Source: Bacillota bacterium (GTDB lineage: Bacteria; Bacillota; Clostridia; Lachnospirales; Lachnospiraceae). From it: 24,881 nucleotides of DNA. The position numbers and the translations under genes are program-made. The notes under the pieces were generated by a model, which saw only the letters and a list, made by a program, of their open reading frames with translations, had not been told where the DNA came from and ran no database searches. The first letter of the stretch is position 1; each line of letters begins with the position of its first letter. This document shows positions 1-6,299 of the stretch, piece after piece. The DNA is taken from assembly GCA_023414985.1 (NCBI GenBank), contig JAEZLY010000207.1, positions 1-24,881 on the forward strand, written 5' to 3'.

Positions 1-273
1 CAGACTCAGATGACCTTTGATGAGAGTAACAGCTGGTTCGCTCATCTGTCTCCGGATGGCAGTACTGTAGCTTATATCACCTATCAAAAGGGAGATGTGG
101 CTCCGGGCGACCATCCTGCCAACAAGAATGTAGAAATCCGTCTGATGCCATCTGAAGGCGGTGAATTCCAAACTCTGGTAAAGCTGTTCGGAGGTCAGGG
201 GACCTTAAACGTCAACTCCTGGTCACCCTGCGGCAAGAGGCTGGCTTTTGTAAGCTATAGAATCAAAGAATGA
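1..273 (+). CDS. TolB/PD40-like beta-propeller protein, C-terminal part
   Basis: The frame is open from base 1 and stops with TGA at 271-273, so only the last 90 residues are present and the true start lies outside the window. The visible part has two blades of the WD40-like PD40 (TolB) type. The motif LSPDGSTVAYITY is the classic start of a blade, and SWSPCGKRLAFVSYR is the closing one. Such proteins occur as stand-alone soluble propellers in clostridia, often annotated as TolB-like or biopolymer transporter, with no proven function. The next gene starts 87 bases downstream on the same strand. No terminator is visible between them, so read-through into sdaAB is possible. Family assignment is fairly sure and the role is unknown. 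Confidence 0.7.
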   Translation, partial: QTQMTFDESNSWFAHLSPDGSTVAYITYQKGDVAPGDHPANKNVEIRLMPSEGGEFQTLVKLFGGQGTLNVNSWSPCGKRLAFVSYRIKE

Positions 274-322
274 TTCAAACAGGCAGCACGTTATCATTGA
301 GACAACTATTAAGAGAGGTTAC

Positions 323-352
323 AAGGCGACGTTATGTCGACCCTTTAGGAGG
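323..352 (+). promoter_or_regulatory. Hairpin abutting the sdaAB ribosome-binding site
   Basis: AAGGCGAC (323-330) can pair with GTCG (336-339) and, across a 2-base bulge, CCTT (342-345), leaving a GTTAT loop. The strong Shine-Dalgarno AGGAGG follows at 347-352, eight bases before the sdaAB ATG. There is no U tract, so it does not look like a terminator. It might affect translation or mRNA processing. This is a pairing seen by eye only. Confidence 0.35.
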
Positions 353-360
353 ATAGAGGT

Positions 361-1029
361 ATGAATTTATTTGATGTCATGGGACCTGTGATGGTAGGAC
401 CATCCAGTTCTCATACTGCGGGGGCAGTAAAGATTGGATATACGGCCAGAAAGCTGCTTCGGGAAGAGGTAAAATCAGCCAAGCTGTATCTGCATGGATC
501 CTTTTTGGCAACCGGACGTGGACATGGGACGGATAAAGCAATCATTGCAGGACTGCTTGGAATGCAACCGGATGATGAGAGAATTCCCAACAGCTTCCGG
601 ATTGCCGCGGAAAGAGGCTTGGAGTATGAATTTGCTGGGATTGAATTAAGAAATGCTCATCCAAATTCGGTACTGATGAAGCTCACAGGGAAGCATGGAA
701 ATAACCTTGAATTGGTGGCATCCTCCATCGGCGGCGGTGCGATTATGATTAATCAGATTGACGGAGTCGAGGCTGATATCTGCGCCTGTAATCCGACTTT
801 GATCATTAATAATGTGGATCAGCCGGGACATGTATCATTGGTTACTTCGATTCTTGGCCAAAAATCCGTCAATATCGCTACAATGCATATCTATCGGGAC
901 AGGAGAGGCGGGAATGCCACAATGATCATCGAATGTGATCAGGAGGTATCCACGGATGCCATAGAGCTGCTGAAGAGAATGGAAGGTATTACAAAGGTTA
1001 CTTACTTAAGTATGGAGGAAGAGACATGA
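361..1029 (+). CDS. sdaAB: L-serine dehydratase, iron-sulfur-dependent, beta subunit
   Basis: This 222-residue protein is the beta subunit of the oxygen-sensitive [4Fe-4S] L-serine deaminase, which converts L-serine to pyruvate and ammonia in the cytoplasm. The N-terminus carries the family signature GPSSSHTAGAV (residues 13-23) and the following K-I-G-Y-T-A-R stretch. Residues from about 148 to 220 (PGHVSLVTSILGQKSVNIATMHIYR onward) form an ACT-type regulatory domain. The length fits the usual 220 or so residues of the split beta subunit. The start at 361 is preceded by AGGAGG at 347-352. The stop codon overlaps the sdaAA start by four bases (ATGA, 1026-1029), which implies translational coupling and matches the heterodimer of Bacillus and Clostridium. 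Identification is firm. Confidence 0.96.
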   Translation: MNLFDVMGPVMVGPSSSHTAGAVKIGYTARKLLREEVKSAKLYLHGSFLATGRGHGTDKAIIAGLLGMQPDDERIPNSFRIAAERGLEYEFAGIELRNAHPNSVLMKLTGKHGNNLELVASSIGGGAIMINQIDGVEADICACNPTLIINNVDQPGHVSLVTSILGQKSVNIATMHIYRDRRGGNATMIIECDQEVSTDAIELLKRMEGITKVTYLSMEEET

Positions 1030-1898
1030 GTTTTAGATCGTTGGAAGAGATTACCTCGCTTTGTAAAATACGTGAGAAATACTTCTGGGAAGTGGTGCTG
1101 GAGGAGGATATGGAGGAACGGATGACCTCCAGAGAGGAATCCTTTGAGAAGATGGGCAGGTTATACCAGGCGATGAAGTCAGCGGATGCAGCCTATGATA
1201 AAAGTCTTGTATCTGCAAGCAGACTGGTCGGTCAGGATGGGGAAAGGATGAGCCGGGCCATCGAAGCTGGCAAAGTACTCAGTGGACCGTACAGTGGTGA
1301 AGTTATTGCGAAAGCTCTGAAGATGGGTGAGTCCAATGCCTGTATGAAGAAGATTGTGGCAGCGCCGACAGCGGGCTCCTGCGGTGTCATTCCCGCGGTA
1401 CTGCTGACCTACGAAGAGAAATTCAAAGTATCGGAAGAGCGCATGATAGAGGCAATGTATGTTGCATCGGGGATTGGTCAGGTAATCGCAGCCAAAGCAT
1501 TTCTCGCCGGAGCTGCCGGAGGCTGTCAGGCGGAGATTGGTTCGGCCAGTGCGATGGCAGCAGGAGCGCTGGTGCATTTGAACGGAGGAGATGAGGAAGG
1601 GATCATCCATGCAGCCGCCATGTCCTTGAAAAATCTTCTCGGACTGGTATGTGATACCGTCGGAGGGCTCGTTGAGGTGCCCTGTGTGAAAAGAAATGTT
1701 GTTGGTGCCGTCAATGCCATCGCCAGCGCAGATATGGCAATTGCCGGTATACGAAGTCAAATCCCCCCGGATGAGGTAATTGAAGCGATGCGGGAGGTAG
1801 GAGAGGCTCTGCCCAGATCCCTTCGTGAAACCGGAGAAGGTGGATTGGCTGCGACTCCAACCGGCAGGGAGATCATGGACAGGATAATGAAATCCTGA
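1026..1898 (+). CDS. sdaAA: L-serine dehydratase, iron-sulfur-dependent, alpha subunit
   Basis: This 290-residue protein is the catalytic, cluster-binding subunit of the serine dehydratase heterodimer. Family landmarks are the APTAGSCGVIPAV stretch, the Gly/Ala-rich AAGGCQAEIGSASAMAAGAL segment and CDTVGGLVEVPCVKRN. Together these supply the conserved cysteines expected to hold the [4Fe-4S] cluster that binds and activates serine. The length is normal for the split alpha subunit. The gene starts inside the sdaAB stop (overlap 1026-1029), so the two subunits are made in a coupled way. No convincing terminator follows, and the next gene lies 129 bases downstream with its own promoter-like sequence. 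It supports fermentative use of serine as a pyruvate source. Identification is firm. Confidence 0.96.
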   Translation: MSFRSLEEITSLCKIREKYFWEVVLEEDMEERMTSREESFEKMGRLYQAMKSADAAYDKSLVSASRLVGQDGERMSRAIEAGKVLSGPYSGEVIAKALKMGESNACMKKIVAAPTAGSCGVIPAVLLTYEEKFKVSEERMIEAMYVASGIGQVIAAKAFLAGAAGGCQAEIGSASAMAAGALVHLNGGDEEGIIHAAAMSLKNLLGLVCDTVGGLVEVPCVKRNVVGAVNAIASADMAIAGIRSQIPPDEVIEAMREVGEALPRSLRETGEGGLAATPTGREIMDRIMKS

Positions 1899-1965
1899 CT
1901 TAGGGATTGTATGCCATTTTCTGAGCTGGAAGGATAAGGGTATATTTCTGCTCGTCAATCAATAT

Positions 1966-1997
1966 TTGCCATAATAGCCGAGCTTAGCTGATATAAT
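1966..1997 (+). promoter_or_regulatory. Extended -10 promoter of the deacetylase gene
   Basis: TATAAT at 1992-1997 is a perfect -10 and is preceded by TG at 1989-1990, giving an extended -10 (TGaTATAAT). The nearest -35-like sequence, TTGCCA at 1966-1971, is 20 bases away, longer than ideal; an extended -10 can work with a poor -35. The start codon lies 30 bases downstream. Confidence 0.55.
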
Positions 1998-2027
1998 AAT
2001 AGTAAGACAGAGAATTACGGTGAAGCT

Positions 2028-2879
2028 ATGGAAGCGAATAGAAGATCTGATACAGGGAATCACAAGAAGCTTAAGGAAATCGCAGAGGAGCTTCAGAAAT
2101 TAGAAATCCCACCGGAGTCAAATATTTCTGTATTTATTAAGGTCGGGATAGTGGTGTTAAGTATGATACTGCTGATCGGTTTTGGAGTCATGGTTATTCC
2201 ACAGGCGGTAACCGTATCCAACGTCAGCAGCAAGAAAGACCTGCCGATTTATTGTGTGAGTACCAAGGATAAGAAGGTGGCGCTCAGCTTTGATGGAGCC
2301 TCCGGGAATAAGGACATCCAGACTATTCTTGATACCCTTGCCAAGCATAACATAAAGTGTACCTTCTTTCTGACCGGAGGCTGGGTTGACAAATACCCGG
2401 AGGATGTAAAGGCAATCGTGAAGGCAGGGCATGATATTGGCAATCATAGTGAAAATCATAAACAGATGTCGAAGCTTGGACAGGAAGAATGTGCCGAGGA
2501 AATCAAGACGGTACATGATAAAATAAAGAAATTAACGGGAGTGGAGATGGATCTATTCCGTGCGCCGTATGGTGATTATAGTAATCTGCTGGTAGGTACC
2601 GCGAGAGAATGCGGCTATTATACGATCCAATGGGATGTGGATTCTGAGGACTGGAAGGACTATGGGGCTAACAATATCATCAAGTCCGTGGTAGATAATA
2701 TGCACCTGGGCAACGGTTCTATCATCCAGCTGCACATCGGAACGAAGTATACCGCAGAGGCGCTAGAAGGCTTGATTAAAGGATTGCAGGAGAAGGGCTA
2801 TGAGATCGTGCCAGTATCAAAGCTGATCTATACCGGGAGATATACCGTGGATGGTACAGGAAGGCAGTTTGCGAGGTAA
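2028..2879 (+). CDS. Membrane-anchored polysaccharide deacetylase (NodB homology, CE4-like)
   Basis: This 283-residue protein has a cytoplasmic N-terminus, one membrane span at about residues 38-58 (VGIVVLSMILLIGFGVMVIP) and an extracellular NodB-fold domain from about residue 80 to 270. CE4 motifs are visible: ALSFDG (Asp89), the zinc site His140 and His144 in GNHSENH, FRAPYGDY (Arg178, Pro180, Tyr181), WDVDSEDW (203-209) and QLH (His236). Motif 1 reads SFDG where classical enzymes have TFDDG, so the second Asp is absent; PdaB-type proteins show a similar change. The substrate is probably peptidoglycan or another N-acetylated cell-wall glycan. The start at 2028 has only a weak GGTGA site upstream but is the only start before the charged N-terminus. 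The family is sure; substrate and activity are not. Confidence 0.88.
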   Translation: MEANRRSDTGNHKKLKEIAEELQKLEIPPESNISVFIKVGIVVLSMILLIGFGVMVIPQAVTVSNVSSKKDLPIYCVSTKDKKVALSFDGASGNKDIQTILDTLAKHNIKCTFFLTGGWVDKYPEDVKAIVKAGHDIGNHSENHKQMSKLGQEECAEEIKTVHDKIKKLTGVEMDLFRAPYGDYSNLLVGTARECGYYTIQWDVDSEDWKDYGANNIIKSVVDNMHLGNGSIIQLHIGTKYTAEALEGLIKGLQEKGYEIVPVSKLIYTGRYTVDGTGRQFAR

Positions 2880-2975
2880 GGCTATGATAGAATTCGAAGT
2901 ATTAATTTTAGTGTTTGTGGAGTGATTTTTGTTAAGAAGGTTAATTATAAGATTTTAGAGAATAAGTAATAAAAA

Positions 2976-3299
2976 CTAACTGGGGGATAACAGATGCTCC
3001 CAGTTTCTTTTTTTGTAAAGAACTCGGATGATATAAACCTGATTCTGAATTTCGGATACCTGATAGAAGATTACATAGTTTTCTATAGGGCACCATCTTA
3101 TCTTTTGTACTTCATATTTCGGTTCGGAAATTCTATTGTTCCGTTCCGGATGTTCTTCTAAGGATTTGACCTTTGTTCTGATTTTGGACAGCAGACGTCT
3201 TGCTGAATCCGGCTCACGCAGTTCAAATGCGATATAGTCAAAGATGTCAAGCAGGTCGCGCTGTGCAGCTTCTGTGATTACGACATTATAGCTTGACAT
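2976..3299 (-). CDS. RelE/ParE-family toxin of a type II toxin-antitoxin module
   Basis: This 107-residue basic protein has the RelE/ParE fold pattern. An N-terminal strand (YNVVITEAAQRDLLDIFDYIA) leads into a two-helix hairpin with SARRLLSKIRTKVKSLEEHP. The beta-sheet follows (VQKIRWCPIENYVIFYQV), with the C-terminal signature VYIIRVLYKKRNWEHLL. Family members cut mRNA on the ribosome or poison gyrase; this sequence does not say which. I chose the ATG at 3299 over an upstream in-frame codon at 3341 because GGAAGG sits just before it and homologues begin at this point. The gene overlaps the antitoxin by 14 bases, the usual antitoxin-first order that couples expression. Its stop lies in a shared terminator. 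Family call is confident and the target is unknown. Confidence 0.88.
   Translation of the reverse strand: MSSYNVVITEAAQRDLLDIFDYIAFELREPDSARRLLSKIRTKVKSLEEHPERNNRISEPKYEVQKIRWCPIENYVIFYQVSEIQNQVYIIRVLYKKRNWEHLLSPS
2978..3012. terminator. Rho-independent terminator, probably bidirectional
   Basis: AACTGGGGG (2978-2986) pairs with CTCCCAGTT (2997-3005, one G-U) around a 10-base loop, followed by TTTCTTTTTTT on the plus strand. On the minus strand the same stem is followed by a U-rich run (complement of 2971-2975). It can end the deacetylase transcript and the opposing toxin transcript. The last toxin codons lie within the stem. Confidence 0.8.
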
Positions 3300-3558
3300 C
3301 TTTGTACCTTCCTTCCAATTCATCAAAGAATTCATCTGCATTTGTGTAGTTCTTTTTCACTACGTCTTCTAGGCCCTGGTCTAGCAAAGTACTTAATTCA
3401 AAGCGGCCTGCGAGCTTTTCATAGGTTTCGATATCCAAAACGACGAGATCGCCTTTTCCGTTCTTAGTGATATAGACAGGCTCGGAGTAGGTATGGCAGT
3501 ATTCGGAGATCTGGTTATAGGAATTGCGTAGGTCTGAGCTTGGTCTGATTGATGGCAT
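3286..3558 (-). CDS. Phd/YefM-family antitoxin
   Basis: This 90-residue protein (MPSIRPSSDLRNSYNQISEYC...) shows the Phd/YefM layout. An N-terminal DNA-binding and dimerisation domain includes SSDLRNSYNQI and the strand pair PVYITKNGKGDLVVLDIETYEKL. An acidic C-terminal tail (ADEFFDELEGRY) would be disordered until it wraps the toxin. The ATG at 3558 is preferred over the GTG at 3567, because that GTG lies inside the AGGAGGTG ribosome-binding site and the ATG is eight bases from AGGAGG. The protein is expected to neutralise the RelE/ParE toxin encoded by the overlapping next gene and to repress the operon through the palindrome at 3574-3602. Confidence in the family is high. Confidence 0.88.
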   Translation of the reverse strand: MPSIRPSSDLRNSYNQISEYCHTYSEPVYITKNGKGDLVVLDIETYEKLAGRFELSTLLDQGLEDVVKKNYTNADEFFDELEGRYKDVKL

Positions 3559-3573
3559 AGGGTTCACCTCCTT

Positions 3574-3610
3574 ATATCAATATTATATCGGAATATTGAT
3601 ATGGAATCAA
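3574..3610 (-). promoter_or_regulatory. Toxin-antitoxin promoter with palindromic operator
   Basis: Read on the minus strand, TTGATT (complement of 3605-3610) and a perfect TATAAT (complement of 3582-3587) are separated by exactly 17 bases. A perfect 11-bp inverted repeat, ATATCAATATT (3574-3584) and AATATTGATAT (3592-3602), with a 7-base centre, covers the -10 and most of the spacer. A dimeric Phd/YefM antitoxin bound here would block RNA polymerase, the usual autoregulation of these modules. Confidence 0.8.
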
Positions 3611-3673
3611 TGCTTTTCTATATTTGATAAGTATAAGTAAAGCCGCCTTTGTGAAATATACAAAATGCAATCT

Positions 3674-3718
3674 GAGTATACATATTGTATTGACAATATA
3701 CTCCGACAATGCTAATAT
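3674..3718 (+). promoter_or_regulatory. Promoter and dyad operator of the XRE gene
   Basis: A perfect -35 TTGACA (3690-3695) and a -10 TAATAT (3713-3718) are separated by 17 bases, 24 bases before the XRE start codon. The dyad ATATTGT (3682-3688) / ACAATAT (3693-3699) overlaps the -35, and an outer GAGT / ACTC pair (3674-3677 and 3700-3703) widens it. The arrangement suggests autorepression by the XRE protein; that part is inferred. Confidence 0.7.
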
Positions 3719-3741
3719 GAGTAATAACGGAGGACAAGAAA

Positions 3742-4071
3742 ATGGTTGAAACAGTAAAGGAAAATAATGAAGATAAGAATAATAGTATAAACGATATGGA
3801 ATTAGTAAATGCAAATGATATAAATGAGATTAGTAACTCAATAAAAGTAATGAGAGTTACGGCTGGATGGACACAGGAAGAATTGGCCAAGAAAGTAGGC
3901 GTTACCAGGCAAACTATAACTTCGATTGAAAATAAGAAAAAGTTACCTTCTACTACATTGTTGTTAGCAATTTCAGGAGTGTTTTTGTTTGCAGCATCAT
4001 TTAACCCTGTTTTAAAAAGTGTAGTTGAGGTTGTAAACATTCAAAAGGTATTAAAGAAAATATTAAATTAA
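3742..4071 (+). CDS. XRE/Cro-C1-type helix-turn-helix protein
   Basis: This 109-residue protein has an acidic Asn-rich leader (residues 1-33), then a canonical XRE helix-turn-helix at about 34-75. There, IKVMRVTAGWTQEELAKKVGVTRQTITSIENKKKLPS gives helix 2 (TQEELAKKVG) and recognition helix 3 (TRQTITSIEN). Residues 76-93 (TLLLAISGVFLFAASFNP) are unusually hydrophobic, where relatives have a plain helix ending in a short acidic tail, so membrane association is conceivable. GGAGG at 3729-3733 lies eight bases before the ATG. The next gene follows after 15 bases and is very likely cotranscribed. The DNA is visibly more AT-rich than the flanking metabolic genes, which suggests acquired DNA. It probably controls itself and the small repeat protein. 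DNA binding is confident; the target is inferred. Confidence 0.85.
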   Translation: MVETVKENNEDKNNSINDMELVNANDINEISNSIKVMRVTAGWTQEELAKKVGVTRQTITSIENKKKLPSTTLLLAISGVFLFAASFNPVLKSVVEVVNIQKVLKKILN

Positions 4072-4086
4072 AAAGGAGGAAAACAG

Positions 4087-4293
4087 ATGGTAAAATGGAC
4101 AGATCAACAGAGGTTATTAAGCTTATGCAAGTTAGTAGGTCCTAAAGTGGCGCTTGGTATCATAACTATAGCAGTTCAGATCGGACCAGGTAAGTCAATG
4201 AAGATATTAGACTTAGCAGCTAAAGTTGGACCGGAAAAGGCTATTGAAGTATTAGAAAAAGCACAAAAGGTAGTTAAGATAACAGCAGCTTAA
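4087..4293 (+). CDS. Small Gly-Pro repeat protein of unknown function
   Basis: I do not recognise this 68-residue protein. It is basic and consists of exact 15-residue units starting at Val17, Ile32 and Val47, each of the form [VI]-G-P-x-K/V-x-[LMI]-x-[IV]-[IL]-x-x-A-x-[QK]. Gly-Pro falls at 18-19, 33-34 and 48-49. Residues 2-16 look like a fourth, degenerate unit without Gly-Pro. Each unit would form a short amphipathic helix capped by Gly-Pro. There is no signal peptide, no double-glycine leader and one cysteine (Cys14). The ribosome-binding site AAAAAGGAGG is excellent, and the gene lies 15 bases after the XRE gene, so it is the likely output of that regulator. A bacteriocin-like or membrane-active peptide, a toxin, or a structural repeat protein are all possible. 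Coding status is well supported by the site and the 45-base periodicity. Confidence 0.75.
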   Translation: MVKWTDQQRLLSLCKLVGPKVALGIITIAVQIGPGKSMKILDLAAKVGPEKAIEVLEKAQKVVKITAA

Positions 4294-4759
4294 AAATATT
4301 AATTCATTATTATAAGAGCCAGAGCAATAAAAATCTCTGATTCTTATACCTCCAAACAATATTTGAAGAGAATAAAACTTGGTCATATTTGATAATGATA
4401 AACAAAATATGATAAAGAGGTTTACATTAATATAAGAATGAACACCGCTAAAATAGAAATTTAGTGAATGGTTATTTAATGTAAACGATGTAGCTAAAAT
4501 ATTATTTCAATATTGAATTAATAATGTCCTTTTTTGATAATCGAGAACTATTAGAGTTTGGTTATTCTTTAATTTAGAAAGGGCATATGTTTTTATTTCA
4601 TTAAAAGAATCATATCAATTGATAAAAACAACTTTTCCAACTTTAAATCCTTCATATTTCATCATAGTATACAGGAGATTATCCAGCTGAGAAGAGGATA
4701 ACGATTTTATTTTAGTTACTTCCTTTAATCCTGTCTTACTAGTAATATATCTTAAATAA
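4294..4759. other. AT-rich intergenic stretch without a recognisable intact gene
   Basis: No intact gene is visible here. There is a hairpin at 4312-4347 (ATAAGA/TCTTAT outer arms, CAGAG/CTCTG inner arms, 10-base loop) with no U tract, so it is a weak candidate end for the XRE-repeat-protein transcript. The 67-bp inverted-repeat element follows at 4420-4486. From about 4490 every forward frame is broken by frequent stops. This part may hold the decayed upstream portion of the CPBP gene whose end is readable at 4760-5002, but I could not align it convincingly. Confidence 0.5.
4420..4486. repeat. 67-bp element with perfect 11-bp terminal inverted repeats
   Basis: GTTTACATTAA (4420-4430) and TTAATGTAAAC (4476-4486) are perfect inverted copies. 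The inside is partly self-complementary as well: CTAAA (4448-4452) can pair with TTTAG at about 4460-4464, and AATGAAC-type sequence on the left resembles the complement on the right. The whole could fold as a long imperfect hairpin. It may be a short miniature inverted-repeat element or a structured RNA. No target-site duplication is obvious. Confidence 0.5.
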
Positions 4760-5002
4760 GAAATCTTCGCTATTGTATTATCTACTGCATTGTTTATGGC
4801 AGGACATATTAGTTAAGATCTATTTCCTTTCCGAATTACATATATAGACGGTATGCAACAGCTTACTGTAGTAATTTTTTCAATCGCTTATGGTATCGTA
4901 TTTCTAAAAACCAAAAGCATATTAGGGCCGATGCTAATGCATAATTTATTGAATGGGGTAGCTACTATATCTAACCTTGTGTTTTATAATATGACGCATT
5001 AA
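4760..5002 (+). pseudogene. Remnant of a CPBP (CAAX/Abi) family membrane protease
   Basis: One forward frame retains the C-terminal half of a CPBP-family intramembrane protease, broken by a TAA at 4814-4816. Before the stop it reads AIVLSTALFMAGHI (from 4769), matching the second CPBP motif, a hydrophobic helix ending F-x-x-x-H. After it the same frame continues from 4817 with a YGIVFLKTKSILGPMLMHNLLN stretch, which matches the closing helix pair with its conserved His and Asn, and ends at TAA 5000-5002. The EExxxR motif cannot be read upstream; a TAA at 4757-4759 closes the frame there and no start or ribosome-binding site is seen. In other bacteria such proteins process prenylated or signal proteins, and several are immunity proteins beside bacteriocin genes. 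Here it is almost certainly dead. Confidence 0.7.
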
Positions 5003-5090
5003 TTGATGGTGAGCCTTTTAGGAAATTTAAGCTTGCAAGATTTATTGCATGCTTTTTGTACAGCACAATGATAAACGAAGGAGTATGGAA

Positions 5091-6098
5091 ATGAGTCAGG
5101 AACAGATACGATTTGGAGTAATCGGTACCAATAAAATTACAGATTGGTTTATTGAGAGTGCAAAGCAGATAGAAGCATTCCAGCTAACTGCTGTTTATTC
5201 AAGAAGTGAAGAAAAAGCTACGGAGTTTGCAGATAAGTATCAGGTGCCTTATCGATTTTCTGATTTGAGGGCAATGGCAGAAAGTGATGTCATTGATGCG
5301 GTATATATCGCTTCGCCCAATGCACTACATGCGGAACAATCCATATTATTCCTTAATAATAAGAAGCATGTTTTATGTGAAAAGGCTTTTGCATCAAACG
5401 CAGCCGAGGTTCGTGAGATGATTGAGACAGCAAGACTTAATCACATGATATTAATGGAGGCGATGATATCAACACAGATGCCGAATTTTAAAGCTGTTCA
5501 AAAACATTTACCAAGACTCGGAAAGATAAGAAGGTATTGCGGTGTATACTGCCAATACTCCTCGCGCTATGATTCCTACAAGGAGGGAATGATATTAAAT
5601 GCATTTCGACCGGAGCTATCGAATGGAAGCTTAATGGATATCGGAGTCTATTGTATTCATCCTATGATATATTTGTTCGGTAAACCAGACCGTATAAAAG
5701 CAGATGCCATCATGCTCGAATCGGGTGTCGACGGAGAAGGCAGTATGATTTGTAGTTATAAGGATATGCAGGGAATTGCAATCTACTCAAAAATAACAAA
5801 TTCCGGACTTTCCTCAGAAATTCAAGGGGAAGAGGGGAATATTCTTTTTCAGCATACGGCTGATTTTGATCAAGCGAAAATCGTATTTCGAGATGGTACC
5901 GAAGAAGTTATTTCACAAGTACAGCTTAAGGATACTATGTACTATGAAATCAGTGCCTTTATTGATTTAGTCAAGAAAAGGGACTTCGACACAGCTGCCC
6001 ATTTACTTCAAATTTCTCAGTTGGTCATGGAATGCATGGATGAGGCCAGAAGACAGATCGGCTTGGATTTTCCGGCAGATCAGGGACGAGCTCTATAG
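5091..6098 (+). CDS. Gfo/Idh/MocA-family NAD(P)-dependent oxidoreductase
   Basis: This 335-residue protein opens with a Rossmann fold (IRFGVIGTNKITDWFIESA, G-x-x-G-T/x-N type). It continues with AVYIASPNALHAEQSILFLNNKKHVLCEKAF, where the family EKP motif reads EKAF: the catalytic-region Lys is kept and the Pro is replaced. The C-terminal sheet domain contains GSLMDIGVYCIHPMIYLFGKP, the usual G-x-x-x-D-x-G-x-Y signature. Members oxidise or reduce sugars, inositols or related polyols with NAD(P). The sequence does not identify the substrate. The ATG at 5091 is preferred over 5049 and 5085: GGAG ends seven bases before 5091, while 5085 is only one base from it. It appears to be a single-gene unit, with a strong terminator behind it and the dead CPBP gene before it. 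Confidence 0.9.
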   Translation: MSQEQIRFGVIGTNKITDWFIESAKQIEAFQLTAVYSRSEEKATEFADKYQVPYRFSDLRAMAESDVIDAVYIASPNALHAEQSILFLNNKKHVLCEKAFASNAAEVREMIETARLNHMILMEAMISTQMPNFKAVQKHLPRLGKIRRYCGVYCQYSSRYDSYKEGMILNAFRPELSNGSLMDIGVYCIHPMIYLFGKPDRIKADAIMLESGVDGEGSMICSYKDMQGIAIYSKITNSGLSSEIQGEEGNILFQHTADFDQAKIVFRDGTEEVISQVQLKDTMYYEISAFIDLVKKRDFDTAAHLLQISQLVMECMDEARRQIGLDFPADQGRAL

Positions 6099-6126
6099 TA
6101 CTTAATCAGAAAGTTATCGTTAGAAG

Positions 6127-6156
6127 AAGGCGGGAAAAGAGATTCCCGCCTTTTTT
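6127..6156 (+). terminator. Rho-independent terminator after the oxidoreductase
   Basis: GGCGGGAA (6129-6136) pairs perfectly with TTCCCGCC (6143-6150) around a 6-base loop and is followed by six T residues; two flanking A-T pairs extend the stem. Confidence 0.93.
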
Positions 6157-6299
6157 ATGGAACAATAATATTTGAAATCATCGGGTAATAGTTGTATGAT
6201 ATGAAAGGGCATTATTAATACTATAAATGTCAAAAAAAGTTATTATAATTAATTTCAAAGATTTATATCATTTGTGATCAACTTAAGGAGGGCAAAAAA

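Noticed and set aside
1179..1958. 259-residue open frame on the minus strand
   Set aside because: Shadow of sdaAA; its composition (many His, Arg, Cys) is that of an antisense frame and no family is recognisable.
3618..4040. 140-residue open frame on the minus strand
   Set aside because: It lies opposite the XRE gene, whose helix-turn-helix, promoter and ribosome-binding site are clear; the minus frame is a low-complexity shadow without a ribosome-binding site.
4312..4347. Intrinsic terminator after the small repeat-protein gene
   Set aside because: The hairpin has a 2x2 internal loop and is followed by ACCTCC rather than a U tract, so I report it only as a hairpin.
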